This document shows positions 33,866 to 45,915 of a DNA stretch of 64,000 nucleotides, in pieces. A program made the position numbers and the translations under genes. The stretch comes from Mariannaea sp. PMI_226 (taxonomy: Eukaryota; Ascomycota; Sordariomycetes; Hypocreales; Nectriaceae). The first letter of the stretch is position 1. Each line of letters opens with the position of its first letter. The notes under the pieces were generated by a model, which saw only the letters and a list, made by a program, of their open reading frames with translations, was not told the DNA's origin and did no database searches. Location of the stretch: NCBI GenBank assembly GCA_024336345.1, contig JANFOG010000006.1:1674001-1738000 (forward strand), written 5' to 3'.

Positions 33866-35382
33866 CTATTCCGAAGGGTTGACATCGTACTCAATATCTG
33901 ACCTGATAATGTACTTTGCACCTTTTCTTACCCCCGTACCCTCGTGTAATAGCGCTCCTCGTGCATCTCCGTGGGGAAACACGGCCAAGCCTCCCATGAC
34001 GGGCCGAACAGGATAGGCATTGAGCACTCCCTCCTGCGCAGCAGGCAAAAAGAAGGTAGTTTCTCCACCCTCAAACTCGTCGTTCAAATACAAGAGAAAT
34101 GTGAATAGAGAACTCTGCTTGTTATCTGCGGGCGAAGAATCGTAGACATATGTGTCGTCAGGAAGAATTCCCGACGGAGGCCACGCCCCATCGATGTGAC
34201 ATCGGTACTCGGCCCCAGGAACATATCGGTACACTCGGAAACGCCGATTGATTCCCCGGGCGAGGCGGCCGTTCACAGATGTAGGGACATGTGGGGAAAT
34301 TCGTGACCACAAAAGGTCATGGAATGCGGTGTCAATGACCCAATAAAAGTTATGTGCCAGAATACTTGCGTCTTCACCTTCTCGAAGAGGGGCGTCCGGG
34401 ATAAATTCGACACTCTCGCCAGCAGCAATGATTGCCTTACACTCCGAAGGTGACAGAAGATTGGTTGCCAGGCAGAGATCGGGTACATCAGGGTGCTCAT
34501 GCCACTCGATCGGAAGCTTGTCTGATGAGGTCGGGATAGTGTTTGGCTTGGAAGTGTAGAGGATCGCTGGATGGTGATTGGGTGGTTTGCGTTCAGGACC
34601 TGGGATTGTCTCGATGATGCGAAGAGACGAGGAGATCGAGGCAGGGGCGTCGTCAAAAATTGTCTTGTCCAGAACGGAAGCGTAGACCTGGTGCTGAGTG
34701 GCTGAGGCTGGGCGGAGGTCCCAAGTTGGCTGGAAGGAGATCGGAGATGAGGTACTCAATGAAGCTGAGGGATTGCTATCAATTGGGCCACTGACACGCA
34801 AGATGGCATCAAGAATGCTGAGATGCTCTCGATCCTTGTCAGAAACCTCAGCGACAGGAGCGCCCCCATCCGGTCTCTTCGACAGGCCGCTAACGACGTC
34901 AACGTCACGCACCCACCGGCACAATGCCCCAAGTTTTGGCTGCTCGCCACGAATCTTCATCTCCGCAAGCAAAATCCTTGCCTCCGTCCATTTTTCGTCG
35001 TCAAGGGCAGCCGAGATGCGTCCAGTCAGGTTCGTACCAGCTGTAGACAGGTTAGATACCCACCATATCGATATTACTTGGAACGAAAGGACAACCTACC
35101 GGCACTAATGATACCAGTGGTACAAGCCTGCCTAAACTCGTAAACTGCAACTCGAAGATCTTTGCATCCTTTCGACTTGGTCAAGCTGGGATATTGTGCG
35201 AGCGTCGTAAGGGTCTCAATTGTGATCTCGAGTTCTTCGTCGGAGATGACCGTCTGAAGGCTTTTCGGCTCGAATGCCGTGCCATCGGGGGGCGGGGTGA
35301 TTTGATCGGTGGTTTTGAGGATCTTGCTTGGCAATTGAGCTTGCGCAGCGCGCTTCCGCTTGGCTGATTTGGACTTTGCCAT
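33866..35382 (-). CDS. 2-oxoglutarate/Fe(II) dioxygenase (prolyl 4-hydroxylase-like)
   Basis: Two exons, 35382-35100 and 35040-33866, give 485 residues; the donor is GTAGGT, the acceptor CTACAG, the intron 59 nt. The N-terminus is basic (MAKSKSAKRKRAAQAQ), possibly a nuclear signal. An N-terminal helical part resembling a PUB-type fold (LQTVISDEELEITIETLTTL, then LTKSKGCKDLRVAVYEF) precedes the catalytic region. The oxygenase domain shows YRCHIDGAWP (His376 and Asp378 as the HxD pair), DEFEGGETTFFLP, and LLHEGTGVRKGAKYIIRSD with the distal His460 and a basic 2OG-binding residue. These are the ligands of P4Hc-type enzymes. The substrate may be a protein prolyl or a small molecule; this is not decided by the sequence. 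The start was chosen at the ATG just before the lysine-rich stretch. Confidence 0.88.
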
Positions 35383-36124
35383 GATGATTGAACTGTTTGA
35401 TATTGACTGATTAAGATTTAAAGAATGGATCAAGATCGATAAGACTATTATGGATATTTGGTGGGGTGTGGGGTATCACGTTAGCTATCACGTGAATTGG
35501 CTCTAGACATAAGTGACGGCCTTCTCTTTGGTGTAGACATCACAAGAATTTGTGTTTTCCGCAATCAAGTATGGTTTATCTTTTGTCATGGGTATTTTTC
35601 TTTATCAATAAATATTTCGTGATTCTTTTTTTTTAATACTGCTAGTAAAGATTGCAACCAATCCGAGGGTTTCGTCTGTAACAAGGGAAAAATCTTATAA
35701 CCATATCTTCACCTGATTTAATTAGGGACAGTTGAGCCAACGGCCGCCCTTGATAGGTTATCATACTAATTTTCGGAGCAATATTTGTATGGAATATTAG
35801 ACATAGCAGTTCAAACATGCAGCCCTTTGCCGATTGGTTTACTGCCAACCAATGGGTCAGCTACTGCCTTGGCCTTCCTTTTACATCCGAGGTCGATATT
35901 TGGTTCCCAAACCCCATTTGACATTCGATCCGGGATGACCATGAATTCGGCGATTTATACTGATAGGTCGGACTACATTCTCTTTTACATTGACAAAAAC
36001 CTTTCCTTTATGCTCAAAGTATATTTCAATTTCGGCCTCCAAATGATGATGCAGCTGACAAAGGGGGAAAAGAACGACTATTTAGATCATGGTAATTAAA
36101 CCAAAAGGATAATCAACACAAACA
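35383..36124. other. intergenic region
   Basis: AT-rich, no gene seen. It separates two minus-strand genes and should contain the promoter of the oxygenase gene near 35,400-35,560. Confidence 0.45.
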
Positions 36125-37008
36125 CTAAGAACTAAATGGCATTTGACCTCGTGCAATGAAAAGCTGTTGCTCGCCACCAATTTCTTCTGGCATCTTATTT
36201 CTCTCCGAAGCCCATTTCCATGACCAACCTTCCAGGCCAGCATCTTGATAGGCAACTCTGACCTCGCTTTCCTTGAAGCCCATTCTTGTGATTGTATGAT
36301 GCGACAGCTCGTGGACCTTTTCTGTAATAGGGCATCCACTCTCAGACGGCGCAACCCAGTCAACAATCACCAAGATACCACCTTTCTTCAGTCTTTCGGA
36401 TAGCTTTTGGACCATCGTGGCATAATTTTCGACGTGGTGGAGTGCCATGCACATGACAATAGCATCGAACCCAAAAAACTCAGGAGAATCCAGTTCTGGG
36501 GAGGGAGTCGCATCAGTATTGAGAAGGTCAGCCTGAATAGCACGTCGGTTCTCAGAAGCAGTTCCTGCTTCTTGAGCCTTTTTGTTGTATTGCTCTACCA
36601 TTCCAGATGAGATATCCATACCGAGAATGGTTTCAAAAAATGGAGCCAAAGCCTTCGAACCGTCAACAAATCAAACCGATGTTGGGGATTAGAACATCTT
36701 ACGCGAGTAGCCAGACCGTTTCCGCAAGCGTAATCCAACATCCTTTTACCATGCGCGTCTTCATCAGGTGACGACTGATCAATGCCGATCCACTCGGCGT
36801 TTTTCTGGAGCTCTTTCGTGATACTATTGGATAGATCAACTATCCAAGGAATGCTGAAGGCATCCACGGCGAATTTGCTTCTCTACGGTTTAATATCACA
36901 AAACCTTGGTGTGGAAGGGAAAGGAGATCAGCCAACTCACTCGAAATGTTCTTTATTCTGCTCGCCCAGGGACTTTTCTGGACTCTGGTGATGCTCGTGA
37001 TGCGCCAT
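36125..37008 (-). CDS. class I SAM-dependent methyltransferase
   Basis: Three exons, 37008-36941, 36880-36703 and 36652-36125, give 257 residues. The SAM fold is clear: motif I MLDYACGNGLATR, motif II ILGMDISSGMVEQYN, motif III FDAIVMCMALHHV, then LKKGGILVIVDWV. The N-terminus is rich in His (MAHHEHHQ) and continues NKEHFESKFAVDAFSIPW, matching a fungal subgroup whose members start with a His-rich stretch. The acceptor of intron 1 is unusual. The better-looking TAG (36883-36885) would put exon 2 out of frame and hit a stop, whereas an AG two bases on (exon start 36880) keeps the frame, so I use that. Donors are GTGAGT and GTAAGA. The substrate is unknown. Confidence 0.82.
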
Positions 37009-38632
37009 AGCTGAATATTCTGACTTTTTGTTAGTTCCAAAAACTTGGGGTGAAAGATAGGTCAAATTCACTACTTACAAACAATCTTCATCAAATTACA
37101 ATATCAGTTCAGATAAAAGGTCTCTGCATCTACAGCGGACCAAACGGGTTTATATATTGACAGGAAGAAAGTCTCCGGAAAGTATCCGACCTGATTTTCT
37201 CAACCCTTGAATGATCCGACTGTGAGGGGCAAGCCATCAAGGCCCCCTACCTATTGACTACGGGCATTAATGCTGGCATTAGAGTTCTTTTATTGCTTCT
37301 TCCCTTCTCTCGGGTAATATGCGTGTCGGGCTCATAAATCTATCTATTTTTTAAAATGTGGCCGGACTTGAAATATCTCCTTGGACGATTGGCGAGGAGA
37401 TCGAGACTGAGGAAGCTCTGCGTTAAGCCTAGAAAGGCTCGAAGAGAACGTGTCTGGCGTAATGATAGGGCCCCCGTGTGGTTATGATTGAGCTGAACAA
37501 CATCTTGGGATCGTATGAGAAAAGCTATGGGAACCAAAAAAACTGCAGCTACATAAAGGAATACTGCCATCAGCCCGGAAGTCTTGACGAGAGCTTTATT
37601 CCAATAATTTGAGTCCCACGAATACAGAGCTTCACTATTTGAGAAATGACGAAGGGAATTCTCTACGGCCGGCTAGAAGACCCCTTTCTGTTATTCAATG
37701 TCCAGTCTCTCAGTCAGGGGAGCATGTGACTGAAAGATGAAACAAAGCCACATACTGAAAAGAGCATAACCCTTACCGCATCTTCAAATCGACCACCTCC
37801 AGTAAATGCTGCAACCCGAGGAAGCTGTAAGGAACCCTCACCAGTAGAAAGATACTTGATTGAGGAGATATTGAAGGTTTGATCTCATGATGAAGTTGAT
37901 CCGTGATGAAGAACTCGAGCAGTGATAAAAACCTATAATTATCCCTGCATAATTGCAGAACGATTCTACAATTGCACTAAGAGTAACAGTAAAAGATGAC
38001 CTACCATGACTGAGATCGTGACTTGCATCATAATTCTTTGAGGCTCATTAATATGCCGGTCGAAGTATTGTCAAAGGCGAATGATGCCAGGTTATTACTT
38101 TAACAACTGCGCCTTGCGAGCTCTGCCACTCATGGCTATTCACTTACGGCAGTGCGCTTTGTGAACTACGCGTAGTAAGAAAAAAACCATCATTTTTGTT
38201 CTCGTGTTGACCCTCCTTAGCGTTGGTAGCTGGAAACATGAAGCATGATTTTCAACTTTGCAATATCTTAAATCAGTCCCCTACCCAACTTGAAGCAAGT
38301 CAACCTCACAGGGCGTTGGATAACTAAAGCACCAAGACCAATTTTAAAATTCTAGCTGTACATTCGAATCAAGACTTATCAAATAATGCCTGTCACCTTG
38401 TGGGGCCATATGGCACTTTCTGTTGGTCGCCAACCGCATCTTGTCTGTTGGTTCGATAGGATCAGCTGAGAGTCCCGTGACGGCATATTAATTGCTGAGG
38501 GGTTCAAGTTCTCCCAATTTAGGTGGACGCACGCATCTCAGGTTCTAACGTACATTACCCGAGTTCAGCCCTCGATCATTCGGATCAGACGCAAGCAGAA
38601 CAAACTAAGTTCGATACTCAGCATCTTACCTC
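37009..38632. other. gene-free 1.6 kb
   Basis: No gene seen. The region separates the methyltransferase from the divergent NLR gene and must hold both promoters. Confidence 0.5.
37149..37156 (-). promoter_or_regulatory. TATA-like element
   Basis: TATATAAA on the minus strand about 140 bp upstream of the methyltransferase ATG at 37008. Confidence 0.45.
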
Positions 38633-41600
38633 ATGGAGATGAACCGGAGCCACCCCATATATGATGGTCATGCTACGACAAGCCTACCTCAATCCCCAAA
38701 CCGACAAAGGAGCTGCCAGTACGAAGACGAAATAGGAAGCGTGTTCGCATACGATCGTTATACCATCGCCTGGATTTGTGCCCTGCACATTGAAATGGCC
38801 GCAGCTCGCGCTATGCTTGACCATATTCACGACCATCCGCCGAGATGGGCAAACGACAATAACTCCTACATATTGGGAAGCATTATGCGACACAACATTG
38901 TCATCGCCTGCTTACCAGAGGCTCAGTACGGGACTACTAACGCGGCCAACGTTCTGACCAACCTGACGCGTACTTTTCCTGCCATTCGCCAAGGTCTAAT
39001 GGTTGGGATCGGAGGCGGAGTTCCGAGCAGGACCGATATTCGCCTGGGGGACATCGTTGTTGGGACAAGAGTGATGCAGTATGACTTGGTGAAAGTAGTC
39101 GGGGATGGAAAAGTTCGGCGAACAGCAGTCCCTAAAATCCCCGACTACTCACTTCGCACGGGTGTGACCAGCCTACGAGCTAAACATGAGCTCGAACCCA
39201 GTCGAGTCCCGTATATTTTGCGTGAAAGAATGGGCAGCCACGCCGATTATGGGCGTCCTAGAACTCCAGACCTTCTCTTTCGAGCCACATACCCACACAA
39301 CTCACTCCTTACGAATTGCGACAAATGCGACGAGCTGAAGCTAATTTTGAGGAGTACACGAACTTCTGATGACCCAACCATCCACTATGGCGCAATTGCC
39401 TCTGGGAATCAGGTCATGAGAGACGCCATCACTCGCGATGATGTAGCTCGTGAACTTGGTATCATCTGCTTCGAAATGGAAACTGCAGGACTGATGGATA
39501 TTATCCCTTGCCTTCCAATTAGAGGAATATGTGACTATTCAGACTCTCATAAAGCAAAGGATTGGCAACGATATGCGGCAGCAACCGCAGCGGCATACGC
39601 AAGAGAGTTCTTAGAGGCGTTCCCTGCACAAGTGCAAGTGATAGACCCTAATTACATGCTTAGTTCTGGTCAGAAACTCTATCCCTACTAGTGACATCTC
39701 AAATATTAACCCAGACCTTACCAACAGAGCCTAGCGAACTTGCCAAGCGACGACAGCGGTTACTGGAATCTCTGAGATTTGAGAAAATGGGCTTCCGAAA
39801 GGCCACGATCAAGGATTCTGATGCCAAAACATGCCGATGGTTCCTCCGACACCCTGATTATCTCTCATGGCTTGATCCCAAGCGGCGCTCACAGCACCAC
39901 GGCCTCTTGTGGATAAGTGGAAAACCTGGTGCTGGCAAATCGACAATAATGAAGTTCATTTACAAGACATTGAAGAACAATGACAGTCAAAGAAAGGTTC
40001 TTACTGCCTCATTCTTTTTCAATGCCAGAGGCGAGAGCCTGGAGAAATCAATTTCTGGAATGTATCGGTCTCTATTACTACAGCTTCTCGAAGGATTTCC
40101 TTGTCTCGACCTCCAAAATGCATTTCATGGTTCAGATTTCATCCCTCACAGCCACGCAATTTGCCCCCCTCTAAATGCCCTGAAAGATCTCCTGCGACAT
40201 GCGATATTCGCCCTTGGTAAACGCTTCTTTACTTGTGTTATCGATGCTCTTGACGAGTGCGATGAACAGCAGGTTATGGATATGGTTAACTACTTCGAGG
40301 ACCTGACTGAAAATTGCACAAAAAACGACATTTCACTCAAGATCTGTTTCTCAAGTCGACATTACCCTTACATTGATATAAGACTAGGTATCCGGCTTAC
40401 GTTAGAGGACCAGGAAGGCCATGCAGGGGATCTGGAAAATTATATCACCAGCCATCTACGAATTGGAAATCCTTCAGTAATGGATAAAGTGCTACCTCGA
40501 ATACTTAAAAAGGCTTCTGGAGTTTTCTTGTGGGTTATCCTTGTCGTTGATATCCTAAACAAAGAAGTTCGGCATGGGGGCCTAGCTCTTCAGAAACGCC
40601 TAGAACAAACTCCGAGTGGTTTGAGTGAACTTTTCAAAGATCTGCTGGGGCGTGATGCCGAGGATATGGAGGCACTGTTGCTTAGTATCCTTTTGATCCT
40701 ACTTGCAAAGCGACCGCTGAGACCAGAAGAGTATTATCATGCTATCTGGTCCGGGTTGGCCTTGCAGGGCCTTGCCGATTCTGATGTTCCTGATCACGGT
40801 TATTGGGACCGCGTTGAAAAATGTGTGACAAGCTCCTCCAAAGGGCTTGCTGAAATCACCAAATCTGAGAGGCCGACCGTGCAATTCATCCACCAATCTG
40901 TTCGAGATTTTCTTGTCAAAGATAAGGGTCTTCATGACCTCTGGCCGGATCTTGCTTCCGACTGGGAAGCATTCGGCCATGAAAAGCTCAAGCAGTGTTG
41001 CAACTCGTACATAAACTATCCTTTGCTGCCTTCCATCCAAATCTCGCCTGTAGATCTGAATGATGTCAAAAAGAAATACCCGTTTCTGCGGTATTCTAGT
41101 GAGTATGTTCTTCTGCACGCCAACTCTGCGGCAGATACAATTCCTCAGCATGAATTTTTGAATAAATTCTCTGTTTCTAGGTGGATAGTTATCGAGAATG
41201 GATTTTATTTTAGTCTCCACGGCACTCCAAAATATAGCTCTGATGAGAGTTTGCTTTATCTCGTCGCAAAAATGGGGTTATGCGCACTCATTCGCATCCA
41301 GGCTAAGGATTATCCCCAAATCGATTTCCGTAACGAGCACTATGAGCATCTCCTACTAGCGGCCATTGAAAACAAGGATATGGCGAGCGTAATTGCTTTG
41401 CTAGACCTACCCTCAAATGTGGTTGACGGTTTCGACATTACCGCAAATCTGACTTGGACTGAAGGCACCATGGGGTCCAATTACACGCCGCTGACTTGGG
41501 CTTCTCAGGAGGGACACCGCTACCTCGTGAGTCTTCTACTTGAGAAGGGAGCACCAGTCAATCAGGTGGATAGGGAAGGCTTGACACCACTCGTCCGAGC

Positions 41601-42585
41601 CTCGTCAAGGCGCCGTTTAGATGTAGTGGTGCTGCTTGTCGAAAAAGGAGCGAAGATAAAGGTCAAAGAGGGTTATCAGAACACGGTATCGCTCTCATTA
41701 CTAGCCTGTTATCAAGACTACGAAGCAGCCATCAAAATCCTCAATGAAAATGGAGTTAATGTTTATACTGCCGATCCCGAGGGGATTCCTATCCTGCAGT
41801 TGGCGGCAAGTGCTGGCTACGAAACAATAGCACGATTTCTTATAGAGAAGGGAGCCGACGTCAACAAGGCCGATGTGTTACAAGGGAACACAGCGCTGAT
41901 GAGAGCATCGGCAGATGGACATGTTGCAGTGGCGAGGCTGCTGATCGAGAAAAGAGCCAATATCAACACTACAAATCACAGTGGTAATACAGCCCTTCAC
42001 GAAGCAACTGGCCGGGGCCACCTCGAGATTGCGAGACTGCTTGTCACCGCGAAGGGGGTAGACATCAATGTTCACAGCGAGTTTGGTACAACGCCTCTCC
42101 ACGATGCTTCGATTAGAGGCCATGCTGAGGTAGTAAGGTTTCTCATCGACCAGGGGGCTGACGTCAGCGCCCGTGACTGCATTGGTAGAACACCTCTGTC
42201 GCGAGCGTTACTAAATGATCACGACATTGTGGCGAGGCTTCTTATCGAGACTGGAGTGGCTTTGGATGCGATAGTTGATGACGGCCCTGCCCTTCACTAT
42301 GTCTCATTTTGGGGCAAGTTTCCACTGGTCAAACTCCTGGTCGAGAAGGGAGTACTCTTGGACACGCTTGACTCGAGTGGCAGAACGGCACTGCATTTAG
42401 CGACTTTAGGCGATAGAATAGCTACGGCAAGCTACCTTATTGAAAAAGGAGCAAATGTCAAAGTTCGCGACCATCGTAGGCAAAAGCCCCTTTATCATGC
42501 CTTAAAAAGGAAGAATAAGGCAATAGTAAGGCTTCTTATCGAGAAAGGAGGCGACCTTAGTGGAAGCGAAGACGAGACATTTTGA
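38633..42585 (+). CDS. NLR-like protein: nucleoside phosphorylase-like + NACHT + ankyrin repeats
   Basis: Two frames, 38633-39691 and about 39715-42585, are best read as one gene. A donor GTGATA at 39638 and acceptor CCCAG before 39715 join them in phase with a 77-nt intron, giving about 1,291 residues. The second frame alone has no ATG near its start. N-terminal domain, about 40-330: PNP_UDP-like (YTIAWICALHIEMAAARAML, GLMVGIGGGVP, LGDIVVG, IICFEMETAGLMD). A linker (LLESLRFEKMGFRKATIKDS) leads to a NACHT-like P-loop, GLLWISGKPGAGKST, at about 396-410, with VIDALDECDE at about 505. C-terminus: roughly eleven ankyrin repeats from about 925 onward. This architecture is typical of fungal NOD-like receptors, which act in recognition of non-self or damage and in programmed cell death. 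A second donor (39632) is also in phase. Confidence 0.85.
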
Positions 42586-44033
42586 CAGGAGATAATACAG
42601 AATGTAAGATTTTCCCTTTAGGATTCATCTCAACTAAACGCATGGGGTTTCAAAGGAGTTGTAGAAGGGCAAACTAAGCTTTCCATATGAGTTATTTGGC
42701 ATGCCTATTCTCCATCGGACTCAATGCAAAAAGGTGCTATTGATGAGTTACCACGCCAGGATCTTCACTATAGAACGGACCCTATTTCCTCCATGTCATA
42801 GCAGACCTTTGTCTTCGGGACATGAGCTCTATCCGGGAGATATTCCCTATGAGGGACACAGACCATATGAATCCTTAGGTCATCTTTGAGATTGTAAGAG
42901 ATGGCCTTTTTGCTCAAGCAATGAATTCTGAATATGCACCACTCTGTGAGCAAACTTATGACTCTCATTTCTAAAAGTCCCTTCCGGAGTTGTGTTCGGA
43001 GTAATGAAGTCATGAGACAAAGGATGAGAGGTATATGTGAATTGTGTGAGTTGCAGGGGACTAATCAGGACAGTTGGACTCCGCAATGATAGCAGTCATT
43101 GATCACCATCGAAAATGCCTAAGCCGTGGTCTTGATCGATAGATGGCATGATTCTGTGTTGAAGTAGTGTCCGCAAAAACTGATGTGTTAATAAAGGCAG
43201 ACTAATCCTTCAAGAAGGACTGAATGAATGGTCGAATCCAGATGGCACTATTCCTATTAGTAAACTCAAGATAGAAGATTTTTATTCATCATAATCACAA
43301 CGTATTTTTTGATCCTATGTCTTGTGAAAAATTCTTTTTTCCCACAGCTACATCCTCTTGACTTCCTCAAATCATTTTCACCTGCCAATTCAAAGTAGAA
43401 TGTCTGTCGGGAATTACGTAGACAGCCCCTGTTAAATAATAAGTAAGTATTGGCACCTAGTTCTTCTGAATTACATTCGCCATATGGGACCCGTTACAGA
43501 ACATCCATCAGACCCCTCTTTCGTATTGGCCTAGCACCGCCCCGTCAGCAATTCAGTGCTAAATGTAATTGACGCGAGAGCGAGGAGGGGTCAGCTGCAA
43601 GCTATTGGCCACTTGTTTAACTGATAACCTGGCCATAACAAAGCGAGGAATCGCGATGCATGTACGTTTGCCTGACTTAATCTACATCCGGCTATACCCA
43701 GCCATCAGTGGCTGGCTGAGCTCCTGCATTACATTCCGCTCACTCTTTCATTGGGTCGCAGACTTTTGTGTGTGAGCAGTACCAGTGTCTTTATGGATGC
43801 CAATCGATTCTCCACGAACTGTTGCATATATCTCTCAATAATCCCGTCAGAGGGGACTTTATAGATTCCTCGGAAATCCTCGTAGTCTTTGCGCCTATGT
43901 ACCCAATTTCCTCATAGCTCGCCGTCTGATTAGACGCCACGGATAATCTACCAACCACTCCGCGTCGACTGAAATCGCACTACTCCTCTTTACTAAATCA
44001 CAAATAGCAAAAGGCCTCGCTTCAAATACACAT
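42586..44033. other. gene-free 1.4 kb
   Basis: Between the NLR and the Hsp70-like gene I see only short frames without domains. The last 200 bp should contain the Hsp70-like promoter. Confidence 0.5.
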
Positions 44034-45915
44034 ATGGCTCAAACAACTCCGAAAGGTGGTCCTCGGGGACCCAATGTTCGTGACCAATTAATCGTTGGCA
44101 TCGATTTTGTAAGCCTTCAATCAACTCATTTGATGAGATTAGCTGCTGATATTTTCATCATTCAGGGACCACCAACTCCGGCGTCGCATATGCTTTTGTT
44201 TCAGGCGGTGACATTGTCCACCAGGGCGTTATTACCGAATGGCCAGGCGCTGGTAATACTACAAGATCAAAGGTAAGTGAAAGGAAGATAAAGGTACTGT
44301 TCAAAATGCTAACAATCTGTACCTGATTGGAACAGGTCCCCACCACTCTCTACTACGATTCCAACCAGAAAGTGGTTGGATGGGGTACTGATTTCGAACA
44401 TGTCTTGACACCATTTGGCGTGCCGAAGGCCGGTATTCAAAAGGTTGAGTGGTTTAAGCTGCAGCTGATGGCTCACGGGAACTCCCACTACGGTTCAGAT
44501 CTCGAACTTTCTCCTCTACCTCCGGGAAAGTCTGATATTGACGTTATCGCCGACTGTCTCTCCATGTTTCACGAAGTCATCCGGGATGCTCTCCAGAAAG
44601 ACCTCGGTAGGGGTGTGTTTAGTCGCGAAGAGTCCAAGATCAAATATTCCATCACCGTGCCGGGTATATGGACTGATGCTGCGAAGGCTGCACTCCGCCA
44701 AGCGGTTTTTCAAGCTGGTTTTCTCAAAGACGTACAAGACCCACGTCTGACCATCGTTCCTGAGCCAGAGGCTGCTGTGATAGAGAGGTTCAATATGGGT
44801 CTATTCGATCGCTGCAAATGGCATGACGTTGTTCTTGTGATCAACCTTGGCGGCGGCATTGTCGATTTGTGCGTCTATGGATTTGGTGGTCAAGGTTCCT
44901 TCACCATTCAGGAAAATGCACTTGGTTCCGGTGACTCCTGTGGTGCTTCAGCTCTAAATCGGAGCTTTAGCAACTATCTGCAGACTAAGATCCGCAAGAT
45001 GAACCTACCAGATGGGTCAGTCACAGCTTCCAAGGTCTATACCAAGTGCATGATTGAGTTTGATTCTCGAATCAAAGTGGATTTCGCCAGGACTGGCAAG
45101 AATTGGGTTGTTGACGTTGGTCTCGAGAAAGATTACCCGGATGCTGGCATTGAAGGAGGTTATATGACCTTCTCTGACGAGGAGATCTCACAATGCTTCG
45201 ATCCTGTTTTATTCCGCATCCTGGAGCTTGTAAGGAGCCAGATTCTGAATATTCAGAGCAGGAACTACACACTAGCCAAGATCCTAGTCGTGGGAGAATT
45301 TGGTAACTCGGAGTACTTCTTGCAGCAGATCAAGTCCAACATCCCTCCCCAGCACCGATCCGGGTTTGTTCGACCTAGCGGATCTGATTCTGCCATTGCC
45401 AGGGGTGCTGTTACTGCCAGTGTGGCCGAGAAACTCGTAACAGAGCGCTGCTCTCGTCGCCACTATATCGTGGTTCAAAAAGCCCTCTCCCGCGTGGGCC
45501 AAGACGCCGAGGATACCAGGGTAATTATAGTGTCAAAAGGCCAACAGGTAAAGTGCGGAGCGCCTATCAAGGTGTCTTTTGTTCGACAGGTTGCTCCTGG
45601 TTCTAGCCTTATATTTGAAGACATTCTGTATTCCTGCGATGAGGAGACCTGCCCTAAAACTGTTCATGATAGGCGTGAGCTCATTCATCTTCCGTTTCTT
45701 AACTTAGCATTATGCTAACGCATCAGGTAGGTGTCAAACAAATTGCTACTCTCGCTTCAGATTTATCACATCAGAAATTGGAGAACTTCCAGCTTGTGGA
45801 TGGGTTATACCTCGTCAATTACGATATTTGGTTGACTTTGGATGGTTCAGAGCTCAAAGCCGAGCTTGTCTGTGCAGGCGAGCATATGGGTCTTTGCCAG
45901 ACCAAGTTCGCATAA
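44034..45915 (+). CDS. Hsp70-like ATPase, first splice junction off by one base
   Basis: Exons 44034-44108, about 44166-44272, 44336-45674 and 45731-45915. The actin-like ATPase motifs are present: phosphate-1 VGIDF followed after intron 1 by TTNSGVAYAF; phosphate-2 VLVINLGGGIVDLCVYGFGG; adenosine motif ILVVGEFGNSEYFLQQI. The C-terminal part is short (KQIATLASDLSH and beyond), as in the fungal Hsp70-related proteins that lack the classical substrate lid. Introns 2 and 3 fit perfectly (GTAAGT/ACAG; GTGAGC/GTAG). Intron 1 does not. With GTAAGC at 44109 and CAG at 44163-44165 the join is one base short of the expected frame, which would run into a stop. A single lost G at the exon 1 edge would explain it; sequencing error or pseudogenisation are both possible. 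Confidence 0.8.

Noticed and set aside
39691..42585. NACHT-ankyrin frame as a separate gene starting at GTG
   Set aside because: GTG is not a normal nuclear start in fungi, and an in-phase splice to the upstream PNP-like frame recreates a known domain order.
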